From the NCBI RefSeq assembly GCF_000300975.2, contig NZ_AEEC02000042.1, positions 1 through 40,019 on the forward strand: DNA of 40,019 nt, written 5' to 3'. Source of the stretch: Herbaspirillum frisingense GSF30 (lineage in GTDB: Bacteria > Pseudomonadota > Gammaproteobacteria > Burkholderiales > Burkholderiaceae_D). The position numbers and the translations under genes are program-made. The notes under the pieces are model-generated. The model ran no database searches, had not been told where the DNA came from, and saw nothing but the letters and a program-made list of their open reading frames with translations. Each line of letters begins with the position of its first letter. Positions within the stretch are counted from its first letter, which is position 1. Positions 7,740 through 16,056 of the stretch are shown one piece after another.

Positions 7740-8594
7740 ATGAAGAGTGAACACACCGTCTTGGCCGCCGAGGCCCTCCTGCAGGACAGCCCGGCCACCA
7801 CGCCCCGTGTGCCGCATGCCGTGCTGCAGGGTGTCACCCGCAAGTTCGGCAAGGCCGGCAGCGTCTTCCACGCGCTCGGCCCGATCGATCTGACGCTCTA
7901 CCAGGGCGAATTCTTTTCGGTGGTCGGCCCTTCCGGCTGCGGCAAGTCCACCTTGCTCGATACCCTGTCGGGCCTGGCCTCACCCTCCGACGGCACGGTG
8001 CAGTTCGAGAACCGCGAGGTCAAGGGCGTGCCCGATGGCGTGGGGGTGGTGTTCCAGGAAGACGCCTCCTTCCCCTGGCTGAACGTGCGCGACAACATCT
8101 CCTTCACGCTGCGCATGCGTGGCATGGAGGGCGCCGAGATCAAGCGCCGGGTCGACTACGCGCTGGCCTTCATGGGCTTGAAGGATTTCGCCACGGCCTA
8201 CCCGGCGCAACTGTCGGGCGGCATGCGCCAGCGCGTGTGCATCGCCCGCACGCTGGTGCAGCAGCCGCGCCTGATCCTGCTGGATGAGCCCTTTGGCGCG
8301 CTGGACCAGCAGACCCGCCTGCTGATGGGCGACGAACTGCTGCGCCTGTGGCGCGAGACCGGCGCCACCGTGCTGCTGATCACCCACGCGCTGGACGAGG
8401 CGGCCATGCTGTCGGACCGGGTCGGCGTGATGTCCTCGCGGCCGGGCCTGTTCATCGACATCGTCGAGACCGGCTGGCCGCGTGACCGCGATAGCCGGGT
8501 GGTCTCCACACCACGTTTCGGCGAGGTCAATGCCCGCCTGTGGGAACGCCTGCGGGTGGAGTCGTTGAAGGTAATGGGAGCCAGCCATGGCTGA
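7740..8594 (+). CDS. ABC importer ATP-binding protein (SsuB/TauB type)
   Basis: This 284-aa ATPase starts 11 nt after the binding-protein gene. It shows Walker A GPSGCGKST (residues 63-71), a Q-loop in VVFQEDASFPWL, signature LSGGMRQR, Walker B LILLDEPFGALD and the switch histidine in LLITHALDEA. The LDE-A segment and the size are typical of nitrate/sulfonate/bicarbonate-type importers. It powers uptake from the cytoplasmic face. Its end overlaps the first permease gene by 8 nt. Confidence 0.92.
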   Translation: MKSEHTVLAAEALLQDSPATTPRVPHAVLQGVTRKFGKAGSVFHALGPIDLTLYQGEFFSVVGPSGCGKSTLLDTLSGLASPSDGTVQFENREVKGVPDGVGVVFQEDASFPWLNVRDNISFTLRMRGMEGAEIKRRVDYALAFMGLKDFATAYPAQLSGGMRQRVCIARTLVQQPRLILLDEPFGALDQQTRLLMGDELLRLWRETGATVLLITHALDEAAMLSDRVGVMSSRPGLFIDIVETGWPRDRDSRVVSTPRFGEVNARLWERLRVESLKVMGASHG

Positions 8595-9393
8595 AGCAAG
8601 CTCTGCTCATAGCGCTGCCGCCAGCCCGGCGCGCAGGTCGGCACACCAGCTCGATGGCCTGGTCCGCATTGCAGTGGTGATCGTACTGATCGGGCTGGTG
8701 GAACTGCTGTGCCGCAGCGGCCTCATCCAGCCCACCACCATGATCGCGCCCTCGGCCATGGCCCGCCACGCCTGGGAAATCCTGCGCGAGGGCAAGTTCG
8801 ACAAGGACATCGCCATCAGCCTGGCCAACATCGGCGCAGCCACGGTACTGGCGGTGATCCTCGGCTTCATCTGCGGCCTGCTGCTGCATGCGCTGCCGGG
8901 CCTGCGCAGCGCCATCGAACCCTTGCTGGCCAGCTATTACGCGGTGCCGACCTTCATCTTCTATCCGGTCTTCATCGTGCTCTTCGGCGTGGGCTCGGCA
9001 CCCATCATCGCCATCGCCGTGCTGCTGGCCATCGTCACCATGATCACCGCCACCCTCAACGGGCTGGACCGCATCCCGCGCGCCCTGCACAAGACCGCCC
9101 GGGTACTGCGGCTCACACCCTGGCAGTCGGCGGTGCGCGTGAAGCTGCCGGCGGCACTGCCCTACCTCTTTACCGGGGTGAAGCTGGTGGTGGCCTATGC
9201 CTTCATCGGCGTGATCGCCTCCGAGTTCATCCTCTCGGGCTCGGGAATAGGCTATGCGATCGGCTATGCCTACAACAACTTCGAGAACAACGACATGTAT
9301 GCGCTGATGTTCCTGGTGCTGGCCAGCGTAACCCTCGTCAACCTCCTGCTGAACGCGCTGGACCGTCGCCTGCAGGCGCGCCTGCGTCGCTGA
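8587..9393 (+). CDS. ABC importer permease 1 (BPD_transp_1, SsuC type)
   Basis: The 268-aa membrane protein has about six hydrophobic helices and a cytoplasmic coupling loop around KTARVLRLTPWQSAVRVKLP, which replaces the classical EAA motif as in the SsuC/TauC group. It overlaps the ATPase gene by 8 nt, indicating coupled translation. It probably forms a heterodimer with the second permease encoded next. Confidence 0.9.
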   Translation: MAEASSAHSAAASPARRSAHQLDGLVRIAVVIVLIGLVELLCRSGLIQPTTMIAPSAMARHAWEILREGKFDKDIAISLANIGAATVLAVILGFICGLLLHALPGLRSAIEPLLASYYAVPTFIFYPVFIVLFGVGSAPIIAIAVLLAIVTMITATLNGLDRIPRALHKTARVLRLTPWQSAVRVKLPAALPYLFTGVKLVVAYAFIGVIASEFILSGSGIGYAIGYAYNNFENNDMYALMFLVLASVTLVNLLLNALDRRLQARLRR

Positions 9394-9404
9394 AAGGACA
9401 TGCC

Positions 9405-10154
9405 ATGAAACCGATGCGCGAGATGCAAACCCCGCTGCTCTACGCCCTGCTGGCGGCCGGCCTGGCCGTATCCTGGCAGGGCCTGTACTGGATCAATGGC
9501 GGCAGTGCGCTGGCTTCGCCGGGGCAGGCCGTGCTGACCCTGGGCAGCATGATGCAGACCAGCGAGTTTTGGCTGCATGCGCTGGAAACCGGCAAGGCCT
9601 TGCTCTACGCCCTGCTGATCGGGCTGGTGGGTGGCCTGGCGGCAGGCCTGCTGCTGGGCGTGAACCGGATGGCGCGCGATGTCTCCGAACCCATCCTCCT
9701 GAACATGTACGCCATCCCCAAGGTCACGCTCTATCCGCTGGTGCTGCTGGTGTTCGGGCTGGGCCTGTCGGCCAAGGTGGCCTTCGGGGTGATGCACGGC
9801 ATCATCCCCATCATGGTCTTCACGATGAATGCGATCCGCCAGATGCGCCCGGTGCTGTTGCGCGCCGGCCAGTCGATGCGGCTGACGCGCCGCCAGTCGC
9901 TGCTGCACATCGTGCTGCCAGCCATCCTGCCGGAAATCACGGCCGGCCTGCGCCTGGCGTTTTCGCTGACGCTGCTGGGGGTGCTGATCGGGGAGATGTT
10001 CGCCTCGCAGCGGGGACTGGGTTTCCTGCTGACCAATGCCATGAACCTGGGCGACATCCGCACCATCATGGCGGTGGCATTGCTGCTGTCAGTCTTCGCC
10101 CTGGCCTGCAACGGCGGCCTGATGTGGCTGGGACGACGCCTGTCGCCGCGCTGA
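9405..10154 (+). CDS. ABC importer permease 2 (BPD_transp_1, SsuC type)
   Basis: The ATG at 9405 follows the previous stop by 11 nt, with AAAGGA nearby as ribosome site, and gives 249 aa. It has about six membrane helices and a coupling loop RAGQSMRLTRRQSLLHIVLP. A much longer reading of this frame runs antiparallel to no known domain inside permease 1 and is rejected. Two different permeases for one ATPase imply a heterodimeric channel; many SsuC/TauC systems use a homodimer. The operon ends at the terminator just downstream. Confidence 0.9.
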   Translation: MKPMREMQTPLLYALLAAGLAVSWQGLYWINGGSALASPGQAVLTLGSMMQTSEFWLHALETGKALLYALLIGLVGGLAAGLLLGVNRMARDVSEPILLNMYAIPKVTLYPLVLLVFGLGLSAKVAFGVMHGIIPIMVFTMNAIRQMRPVLLRAGQSMRLTRRQSLLHIVLPAILPEITAGLRLAFSLTLLGVLIGEMFASQRGLGFLLTNAMNLGDIRTIMAVALLLSVFALACNGGLMWLGRRLSPR

Positions 10155-10202
10155 AGCGCGGCCGGGTCCAGACGGTTCCCTTGTGTCTGTGTTGGACACA
10201 TT

Positions 10203-10234
10203 GATCCTGTGTGGAAACACACAGGATCTTTTTT
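10203..10234 (+). terminator. Rho-independent terminator of the importer operon
   Basis: GATCCTGTGTG and CACACAGGATC form a perfect 11-bp stem with a GAAA tetraloop, followed directly by six T residues. This is a strong intrinsic terminator on the plus strand; the minus strand lacks a T-run. Confidence 0.93.
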
Positions 10235-10252
10235 GCGTCAGCAAGGACCTGT

Positions 10253-10672
10253 TCAGTTGTCCTGATGCGCCCAGTTGAAGCTCAGCGAAGTCGGCTTCTG
10301 GCCCACCTCCACCTTGCTGGTCTTGGTGACGCCGTTGTAGTCCGCCTTCACCTCGTAGTGACCGGCCGGCAACTTGAGATTGGTCATCGGGCCGGCGCCG
10401 GGCAGGCTGAAGACGGTCTTGCCCTGGCTGTCATTGACGCTGAGCTTGACGTTGCTGACATAGGCGCCATCCTTGGCTTCGGAAAACAGCAGCCGCAGGT
10501 TGTAATCCTTGGCCGCCTCGCGCAGTTTGCTCTGTTCGCCCGCGCCGATGCCGCCGTTCATGTAGGCCACGCTACCCTGGGTATCCTGGGTCTGGGCCTG
10601 TGCGAAGGGTGCCGCCATGCCGGCCAGACCGAAGACGATGGCGCTGATGGCGGTGATCTTGTTGATATCCAT
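10253..10672 (-). CDS. Small exported protein, carboxypeptidase-regulatory-like
   Basis: The 139-aa product begins with a signal peptide (MDINK, hydrophobic core, likely cut after AQA at residue 26). The mature part has a block GGIGAGEQSKLREAAKDYNL and a beta-rich C-terminal half with LPAGHYEVKADYNGVTKTSK, like the carboxypeptidase regulatory-like fold. It should be periplasmic or surface attached; function unknown. A clear ribosome site (AAGGAG) precedes the ATG. A tandem CTTAAC repeat with 11-bp spacing lies about 100 bp upstream and may be a response-regulator site. It is convergent with the ABC operon. Confidence 0.75.
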   Translation of the reverse strand: MDINKITAISAIVFGLAGMAAPFAQAQTQDTQGSVAYMNGGIGAGEQSKLREAAKDYNLRLLFSEAKDGAYVSNVKLSVNDSQGKTVFSLPGAGPMTNLKLPAGHYEVKADYNGVTKTSKVEVGQKPTSLSFNWAHQDN

Positions 10673-10773
10673 GATGGCTCTCCTTGTACGTAGATGAAGA
10701 CTTGAAGGATCAAGAGACGAATCACGACGCCACTGTCGAGCTGGCGCCGTCAGATTCACTCTAGTGACATAGA

Positions 10774-10790
10774 CTTAACTGATACTTAAC
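10774..10790 (-). promoter_or_regulatory. Direct repeat GTTAAG-N5-GTTAAG (OmpR-family-like box)
   Basis: On the minus strand two GTTAAG hexamers are 11 bp apart, upstream of the small exported protein gene. The spacing and sequence resemble PmrA-type boxes (CTTAAG-N5-CTTAAG), recalled from the literature. The regulator is not identified in the window. Confidence 0.4.
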
Positions 10791-10818
10791 CCCGCAAAAG
10801 ATTCCACCCGCACGCCGC

Positions 10819-11766
10819 TCAATCGATGCGCAACACCCGCGCCGTTCCCTGCTGCAACAGGAGCTGCACCTGCTGCGACAGACCCGCCGCCACCTGCGAC
10901 TGCCGTGCCAGGGCGTCGTTGATGCCGCCGACGATGGCCACGCGCTTGCGGGCGCCATCGATGACATCGGCCATCGCCACATGGGCCTGATCGGCGCTGT
11001 TGCGACCGAGCGCCGCCTGCGAGGCCGCCGCCTCGGCCTCGCGCAGGGCACTGCCGGAAGACTGGCTCAGCGAGGTGGCGATCTTGCCGATCTCCTTGCT
11101 GGATTGCCCGACCCGGCCGGCCAGCCGCTTGACCTCGGCCGCCACCACCGCGAAGCCGCGCCCGCTCTCGCCGGCACGGGCGGCCTCGATGGCCGCGTTC
11201 AATGCCAGCAGATTGGTCTGGCTGGCGATTTCATGGATGGTCTCGACGATCTTGCCGATGGTCGCAGCCTGCTCCACCAGGGTACGGTAGGTCTGCAGCG
11301 AACCATCGATATAGCGGCTGATGGTGGCCACCGCCGTCACCGTCTGCTGCACGGCGGCCACCGCGCTGTCGACACTGCCACCGGATTGCCGCGCCACCAC
11401 GCCGGCGCGTGCCATGTCGGCGATGGTCTGCTCCAGCAGGGCCACCAGATCCTGCACGCGCGCATGCAGATCCTGCATGCCGGCTTCGGCAACCATGTAG
11501 CCCTGGCTGGCCTGCTCCACCGGTAGCGGCGGCACCAGCTCGGTGGCCGGCGGCAGCATCTGCGCCACCGCCAACTCCGTTCCCCGTCGGCGCAGGCCAG
11601 TACCGCCGATCAGCAGACCAAGCGCCGCCAGCGGCGACAGCAAGGCCAGCACCTGCGCACCCACGTCATGGGCGGCATTGAACAGGCGCCAGCCGGCGCC
11701 GACGATCAAGACGATCGATATGATCGATACGGCCAGGCATAGCCGTTTGAGATTGTTCTTCCACAT
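10819..11766 (-). CDS. Methyl-accepting chemotaxis-like transducer with minimal sensor region
   Basis: The 315-aa protein has two closely spaced membrane segments (about residues 9-28 and 36-56) with almost no periplasmic loop, then a cytoplasmic MCP signalling domain. The conserved hairpin tip is present: [20 protein letters not shown] followed by [18 protein letters not shown]. It has no HAMP domain that I can recognise and no ligand-binding domain, so any stimulus would be membrane-borne or cytoplasmic. No che genes are adjacent. It lies 82 bp after the dynamin-like gene pair on the same strand and may be read through from it. Confidence 0.88.
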   Translation of the reverse strand: MWKNNLKRLCLAVSIISIVLIVGAGWRLFNAAHDVGAQVLALLSPLAALGLLIGGTGLRRRGTELAVAQMLPPATELVPPLPVEQASQGYMVAEAGMQDLHARVQDLVALLEQTIADMARAGVVARQSGGSVDSAVAAVQQTVTAVATISRYIDGSLQTYRTLVEQAATIGKIVETIHEIASQTNLLALNAAIEAARAGESGRGFAVVAAEVKRLAGRVGQSSKEIGKIATSLSQSSGSALREAEAAASQAALGRNSADQAHVAMADVIDGARKRVAIVGGINDALARQSQVAAGLSQQVQLLLQQGTARVLRID

Positions 11767-11848
11767 GCTGCTTTCCTCCCTGATGCTGCGTTTATCGTTT
11801 TTTATAGGGGTGTTGCCATGGTCCTGCCGTATATGCGCTCAAGCGTGG

Positions 11849-13438
11849 TCACACCTCCTGCGCCGGTTCACGCAATTGGCTCGCACCTGCGTGCAGGCCA
11901 CGCAGAAGGGACGCGATCTGGCCCAGGCGGCGCTGGCCGTCCAGGATGATCTGCTGCTTGTGCTGCAGCGCCTGATCCAGCGCCTGCAAGCGGGTCGCGC
12001 AGCGCTCGGCCAGGTCACCGGCCATGCGCTGGAGGCTGTCCTGCACGGCCGCGCCCAGGGTCTCGTACAGCTTTTCATATGCGGCCGGCACGCCATCGGT
12101 CGGCGCACTGTCGTAGCCGGGATCGGCAGGCAGCTCCAGCACTGTCTCGACGGCGGGCAAGATGTGACTGTCCAGGCAGGCCTGGGCATGTTGGGTGGCC
12201 GCCTGTTGCAGGGCTGCGTTCAATGCAGCCACCACTGCCGCCACGTCGGCCACCCCGGCATGCGCTTCCAGCAGGTCGGCCAGCTGCGGCATCACCTCGC
12301 GCCAGGCCTGTTGCACCAGACGCGCCTGCCGGGCCGGCAGGCTGTCCAGTTCCTCTTGCACCTGCTGGCGCAGCACGGCCAGGGCCGGCATGGTCTGGTT
12401 CAGCAAGGGGGCTTCCACCTCCTCCTGCAAATGATGCAGCAGGACTTCGGCCGGCTTGCGGGCGCGATAGGCCAGCGCGGGGGCCAGCAGTTCCAGCAGG
12501 GCCGCATAGAGACGCTCGAAACCGGCGCCGGCCATGACCTCTGCATCGGCGCCCGTGCTGCGCGCCACGTAGGCCGAGACCGACACCGCCGGCTTCAGCT
12601 GGGCCGCCGCCACGCCCAGCGCCTGCAGCTTGTCGGCGGCGCGGTGGCCGACATCGGCTTCCTGGTCGGCGCGGTTGGCGTCGGACTTGTTGCGCAGGCA
12701 CTTGACGATCTGGCCATCGACTTCGTCTTCGTCGATCACATCGCTGCGCGTCACCACCGGCAGCAGTGGCTTGCCTCGGCGCAGTTCGCGGGCCAATTCG
12801 TCGAGTTCCTGCACCTGTCCCGGCGAGGTCGAACTGGTCAGCCACAGCACCGCATCGGCACTGTCCAGGAAGCGCTGGGTCAGGGCCGCATTGTCATCGG
12901 TGGCCGAATGCAGGCCGGGGGTATCCAGCAAGACCAGTCCATCGCCCAGGCACACCCCCTGCAGGCGCGCCGTGGTCTCGGTGGCACCCTCGTGGAAGGC
13001 CTCGTCCGAGGCCAGCAGCTGGCCGCCCTGCAGATGGAAATACTGCACCGCCTGCCCATGCTGCCGGAAGCGCTCGGCCAGGAAGTTGCACAGCGAACTC
13101 TTGCCGGCATTGAACTTGCCGAACACCAGCACCATCAACTTGCCCTCGAAGTGCTGCGCCAGAGCGCGTGCCGGTGCCAGTGCCAGCCATTGGGCTTCGC
13201 GCTGCTGGTGCTGCTGTGCCAGTGCCTGATGCAGGGCAGCGATGCGCTGCGCCAGGGCGCTGCCGGGTTGCAGGCCACCGGCCTCGATCCGGCCGGCCGT
13301 GAGCGCCGCATCCAGCGAGGCCAGCCAGTCACGCAACGCGGCGAGGAGGGTTGCCACATCCGCTTCGGCCCCGCCGGAGTTGCCGGAGCTGCCGGAGCTG
13401 CCGATGATGTCGATGAAACGCTGTTCCGACGTCTTCAT
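11849..13438 (-). CDS. Dynamin-like GTPase, second of a pair
   Basis: The 529-aa protein has a GTPase domain with P-loop GKFNAGKSS (residues 107-115), a switch-I threonine in ATETTARLQ, G3 LLDTPGL and G4-like TRSD, followed by a long helical region rich in Leu, Gln and Ala. This is the bacterial dynamin-like layout; such proteins remodel or tether membranes and often act as pairs of different subunits. Its ATG overlaps the stop of the upstream GTPase (ATGA), so the two are coupled and probably form a heteromer. A Gly/Ser-rich stretch at residues 13-23 comes from a 9-bp DNA repeat at 13375-13402. No transmembrane helix is obvious. Confidence 0.82.
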   Translation of the reverse strand: MKTSEQRFIDIIGSSGSSGNSGGAEADVATLLAALRDWLASLDAALTAGRIEAGGLQPGSALAQRIAALHQALAQQHQQREAQWLALAPARALAQHFEGKLMVLVFGKFNAGKSSLCNFLAERFRQHGQAVQYFHLQGGQLLASDEAFHEGATETTARLQGVCLGDGLVLLDTPGLHSATDDNAALTQRFLDSADAVLWLTSSTSPGQVQELDELARELRRGKPLLPVVTRSDVIDEDEVDGQIVKCLRNKSDANRADQEADVGHRAADKLQALGVAAAQLKPAVSVSAYVARSTGADAEVMAGAGFERLYAALLELLAPALAYRARKPAEVLLHHLQEEVEAPLLNQTMPALAVLRQQVQEELDSLPARQARLVQQAWREVMPQLADLLEAHAGVADVAAVVAALNAALQQAATQHAQACLDSHILPAVETVLELPADPGYDSAPTDGVPAAYEKLYETLGAAVQDSLQRMAGDLAERCATRLQALDQALQHKQQIILDGQRRLGQIASLLRGLHAGASQLREPAQEV

Positions 13439-14715
13439 GCCAGCTCCACCGCGCGCAACTGCTCCAGCGCATCGGCCGCGCGGGTGATGGCATGCAGCGC
13501 GGCGTCGGCGCGCTCCACCGCCTGCACCAGGGCCTGGCGATCTTCCGACAGTTCGTAGTAGTGCAGGAAGGACTGCGTCATCTGCCCGCGTCCGGCCGGC
13601 TCGCAGAAACGGCGGCGCAGGTCGGCGCGGTATTTGATGGAAATGCCCATGACGGCCACCATCACCGTATCCAGGCTGGTGACCGAGGTCCGCTGGTCGG
13701 CCGGCAAACCCTCTACCCCGTGCTTGATGAGATGGGCGCGGATGGCGATGCAGGCCCGCGAATAGGCGACGTGGATGCGCGCCCGCTCGCGCTTGCCGGC
13801 GGTGAGCTTGAATTCGTCGGCGGCCGTGTCCGGTACCAGGGCCGGATCGTCGCCCTCCACCTCCAGCACCGGCAGCAGGTCCTGATGCACCTTGTCCAGC
13901 ACCGTCTCCAGGCCTTGTTCGAAATCCTGGCGCTGCTGGTGCTGCTGTTGCCGCAGTGCCTGCAACTGTGTTTGCGCGCTGCGTTGCTGGTGCTGCAGTT
14001 GCTGGTCGATCTCGTCCAGCAGCAGCGCGCGCTCATGGCGCCGCGCCGCCGGCACCTGTGCCGTGACATCGCGCAGCCAGGCCTGCATGGCGGGAATGCC
14101 GCTCTTTTCCAGCAACAGCTTCTTGCCGCCTTCGATGCCGCTGCGGTGGCGCGTGGACGACACCGGATGGAGCGTCAAGCCCGGCGCCTGCGCGCCGATG
14201 GCGCTGCTCACCCGCTCCAGTTGCGCCTCGTCGGCCATCTGGTCGACCTGGGTCAGTACGAACAGGGTCTGGCGGCGCGTGCGCTGCTGGTCGTCGCGCA
14301 GGGCCTGCAACAGCGCGCGCTCGGCAGCATCCAGTTCGCCCTCCTTGGCGGCATGCACGAACAGGCGGATATCGGCCTGCAGCCAGGTTGCCTCCTGGGC
14401 ATGGCTATCGTCCTGCTCGGCCACGTCGGCGTCCAGCCCGGGTGCATCCAGCCAGCGCACATCGGCATGCCGGTGTTCGGACAGGCGCACCGTCTCGCGG
14501 CGGTCGGCGACGGCAAAGACGTCGCTGCCCATCAGCTCGTTCAACAGGCGGCTCTTGCCGTGGTTGTACTTGCCCACCACGGTCACCGTGGCGGGCGCGG
14601 CCCGTTGCGCCAGCACCCGCAGTCGTGCCAGGTCATGCGCACGACCGGGTGCCACGGCCAGGATCTCGCTGGTCAGGGGGGCGAAGGGGTCGGTGGATCC
14701 GGTATCTTTTTGCAT
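13435..14715 (-). CDS. Dynamin-like GTPase, first of a pair
   Basis: The 426-aa protein has P-loop GKYNHGKS (residues 48-55), a switch-I threonine in RRETVRL, G3 LDAPGLD (89-95) and G4 TQVD. The C-terminal half is a glutamine-rich coiled coil (QLQHQQRSAQTQLQALRQQQ) and further helices. I chose the ATG at 14715 because GGAGA sits 6 nt before it; an ATG at 14727 is also in frame but has no good ribosome site. The start lies only 17 nt after benE, so the pair may be co-transcribed with benE. The function is unknown; some bacterial dynamins protect membranes during phage attack or stress. Confidence 0.8.
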   Translation of the reverse strand: MQKDTGSTDPFAPLTSEILAVAPGRAHDLARLRVLAQRAAPATVTVVGKYNHGKSRLLNELMGSDVFAVADRRETVRLSEHRHADVRWLDAPGLDADVAEQDDSHAQEATWLQADIRLFVHAAKEGELDAAERALLQALRDDQQRTRRQTLFVLTQVDQMADEAQLERVSSAIGAQAPGLTLHPVSSTRHRSGIEGGKKLLLEKSGIPAMQAWLRDVTAQVPAARRHERALLLDEIDQQLQHQQRSAQTQLQALRQQQHQQRQDFEQGLETVLDKVHQDLLPVLEVEGDDPALVPDTAADEFKLTAGKRERARIHVAYSRACIAIRAHLIKHGVEGLPADQRTSVTSLDTVMVAVMGISIKYRADLRRRFCEPAGRGQMTQSFLHYYELSEDRQALVQAVERADAALHAITRAADALEQLRAVELA

Positions 14716-14732
14716 TGCAGTCTCCATGCAGC

Positions 14733-15902
14733 TCAAGCTGGTTTTCTGGGGCGTCCGATCAGCCAGTAGGCGGCCATGCCGAACACCACGCCCCAGAAGG
14801 CCGCGCCCAGTCCGAACAGGCTCATGCCCGAGGCCGTGGCCAGGAAGGTGATGACAGGGGGTTCGACATAGCCGCCCTCCTCGCTCATCAGGCGGATGTT
14901 GGAAACGATGGCGCCGATCAGGGCCAGACCGGCCAGCGCGGCGATCAATTCCTTGGGGAAGGCGGTGAACAACTTCACGATGGAAGCCGCGAAGGTCCCG
15001 CCGACGAGATAGAACACGCCATTGGCGATGCCGGCCAGGTAGCGCTTGCCGGGCTCGGGATGCGCATCCTTGCCGGTACAGAGGGCCGCCGTGATGGCCG
15101 CCAGGACGATGGTGATGCCGCCGAAGCAGGCGGTCACCAGCGAGGCCAGGCCGGTACCGGTGACCACCGCGCGGGTGGGCGGATGGTAGCCGGCCAGCTG
15201 CAGTACCGCCATGCCTGGCAGGAACTGCCCGGTCAGGCTCACCAGTACGAGCGGGATGGTAAAGCTGAAGAACACACCCAGGCTGAACTGCGGTGCGATG
15301 AAGACCGGCTGCGCCAGTTCCAGCCCCAGCTCGCCGAGATGGGTGCGACCACTGGCAAAGGCCACCGCGAAACCCACCAGCGCCACCACCACGATGCCGT
15401 AGCGCGGCCACCAGCGGCGCCCGGCCAGGTAGGCGGCCAGCATGACCAGCACCAGCAGGGGTGCCTCCGCGCTGGAGCGGAAGGCCTGCACCCCAAACTG
15501 GAACAGGATGCCGGCCATCATGCCGGCGGCGATGCCCTTGGGGATGAAGGCCAGGATCTTCTCGAAGTAACCGGTCACGCCGATGAGGATCAGCAGCAGC
15601 GCCGCCATCACATAGGCACCCACCACCTCGGGCATGCTGATGCCGGGGAACAGGCTCAGCAGCAGCGCCGTCCCGGGAGCCGACCAGGCGGTGATGATGG
15701 GCAGCCGGAACCACCAGCTCAAGAGCAGGCCGCTCACCCCCGCCCCCATGGAAATGCCCCAGACCCAGGACACCAGTTGCGAGGTCGGGACCTGACCGGC
15801 GTGTGCAGCCTGCACGAAGATCACCAGCGGCCCCGCATAGGAAATCAGTACTGCCAGGAAACCGGCCACCCACGCCGTGAGCGAGCCTTGTCGATGGACC
15901 AT
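14733..15902 (-). CDS. benE: BenE-family benzoate transporter
   Basis: The 389-aa inner-membrane protein has about 11-12 hydrophobic helices and BenE family segments such as SWVWGISMGAGVSGLLLSWW, TAWSAPGTALL and ALCTGKDAHPEPGKRYLAGI. BenE proteins import benzoate with protons. It is downstream of benK but separated by a terminator hairpin, so it probably has its own promoter in the 154-bp gap at 15903-16056. The dynamin-like pair follows directly. Confidence 0.93.
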   Translation of the reverse strand: MVHRQGSLTAWVAGFLAVLISYAGPLVIFVQAAHAGQVPTSQLVSWVWGISMGAGVSGLLLSWWFRLPIITAWSAPGTALLLSLFPGISMPEVVGAYVMAALLLILIGVTGYFEKILAFIPKGIAAGMMAGILFQFGVQAFRSSAEAPLLVLVMLAAYLAGRRWWPRYGIVVVALVGFAVAFASGRTHLGELGLELAQPVFIAPQFSLGVFFSFTIPLVLVSLTGQFLPGMAVLQLAGYHPPTRAVVTGTGLASLVTACFGGITIVLAAITAALCTGKDAHPEPGKRYLAGIANGVFYLVGGTFAASIVKLFTAFPKELIAALAGLALIGAIVSNIRLMSEEGGYVEPPVITFLATASGMSLFGLGAAFWGVVFGMAAYWLIGRPRKPA

Positions 15903-15991
15903 GAATCGTTCCTTGCTACATGCTGCCTGCCCTCAAGCTACAGGCAACGACACGGGAGGGAGCCGGCTGTGCCCTGCCCCCCCTGATGTTC

Positions 15992-16031
15992 AAAAGGCCA
16001 GGCGCTGCGATGGCCGAACCATCGCAGCGCC
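15992..16031 (-). terminator. Intrinsic terminator after benK
   Basis: A perfect 13-bp stem (GGCGCTGCGATGG with its complement, 16001-16031) has a 5-base loop reading TTCGG on the minus strand. A four-T run follows 5 nt later. It separates benK from benE. Confidence 0.75.
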
Positions 16032-16056
16032 GAGCCGCCGTCCTGAAGTTGCGATC

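Noticed and set aside
13375..13402. Three 9-bp ccggagctg-type repeats as a regulatory or phase-variation element
   Set aside because: They are in frame inside the GTPase gene and simply encode a Gly/Ser linker; slippage would not shift the frame.
11543..13558. 671-codon plus-strand open frame across the MCP and GTPase genes
   Set aside because: His/Gln/Arg-rich shadow translation without domain signal; the minus-strand GTPase and MCP motifs are decisive.
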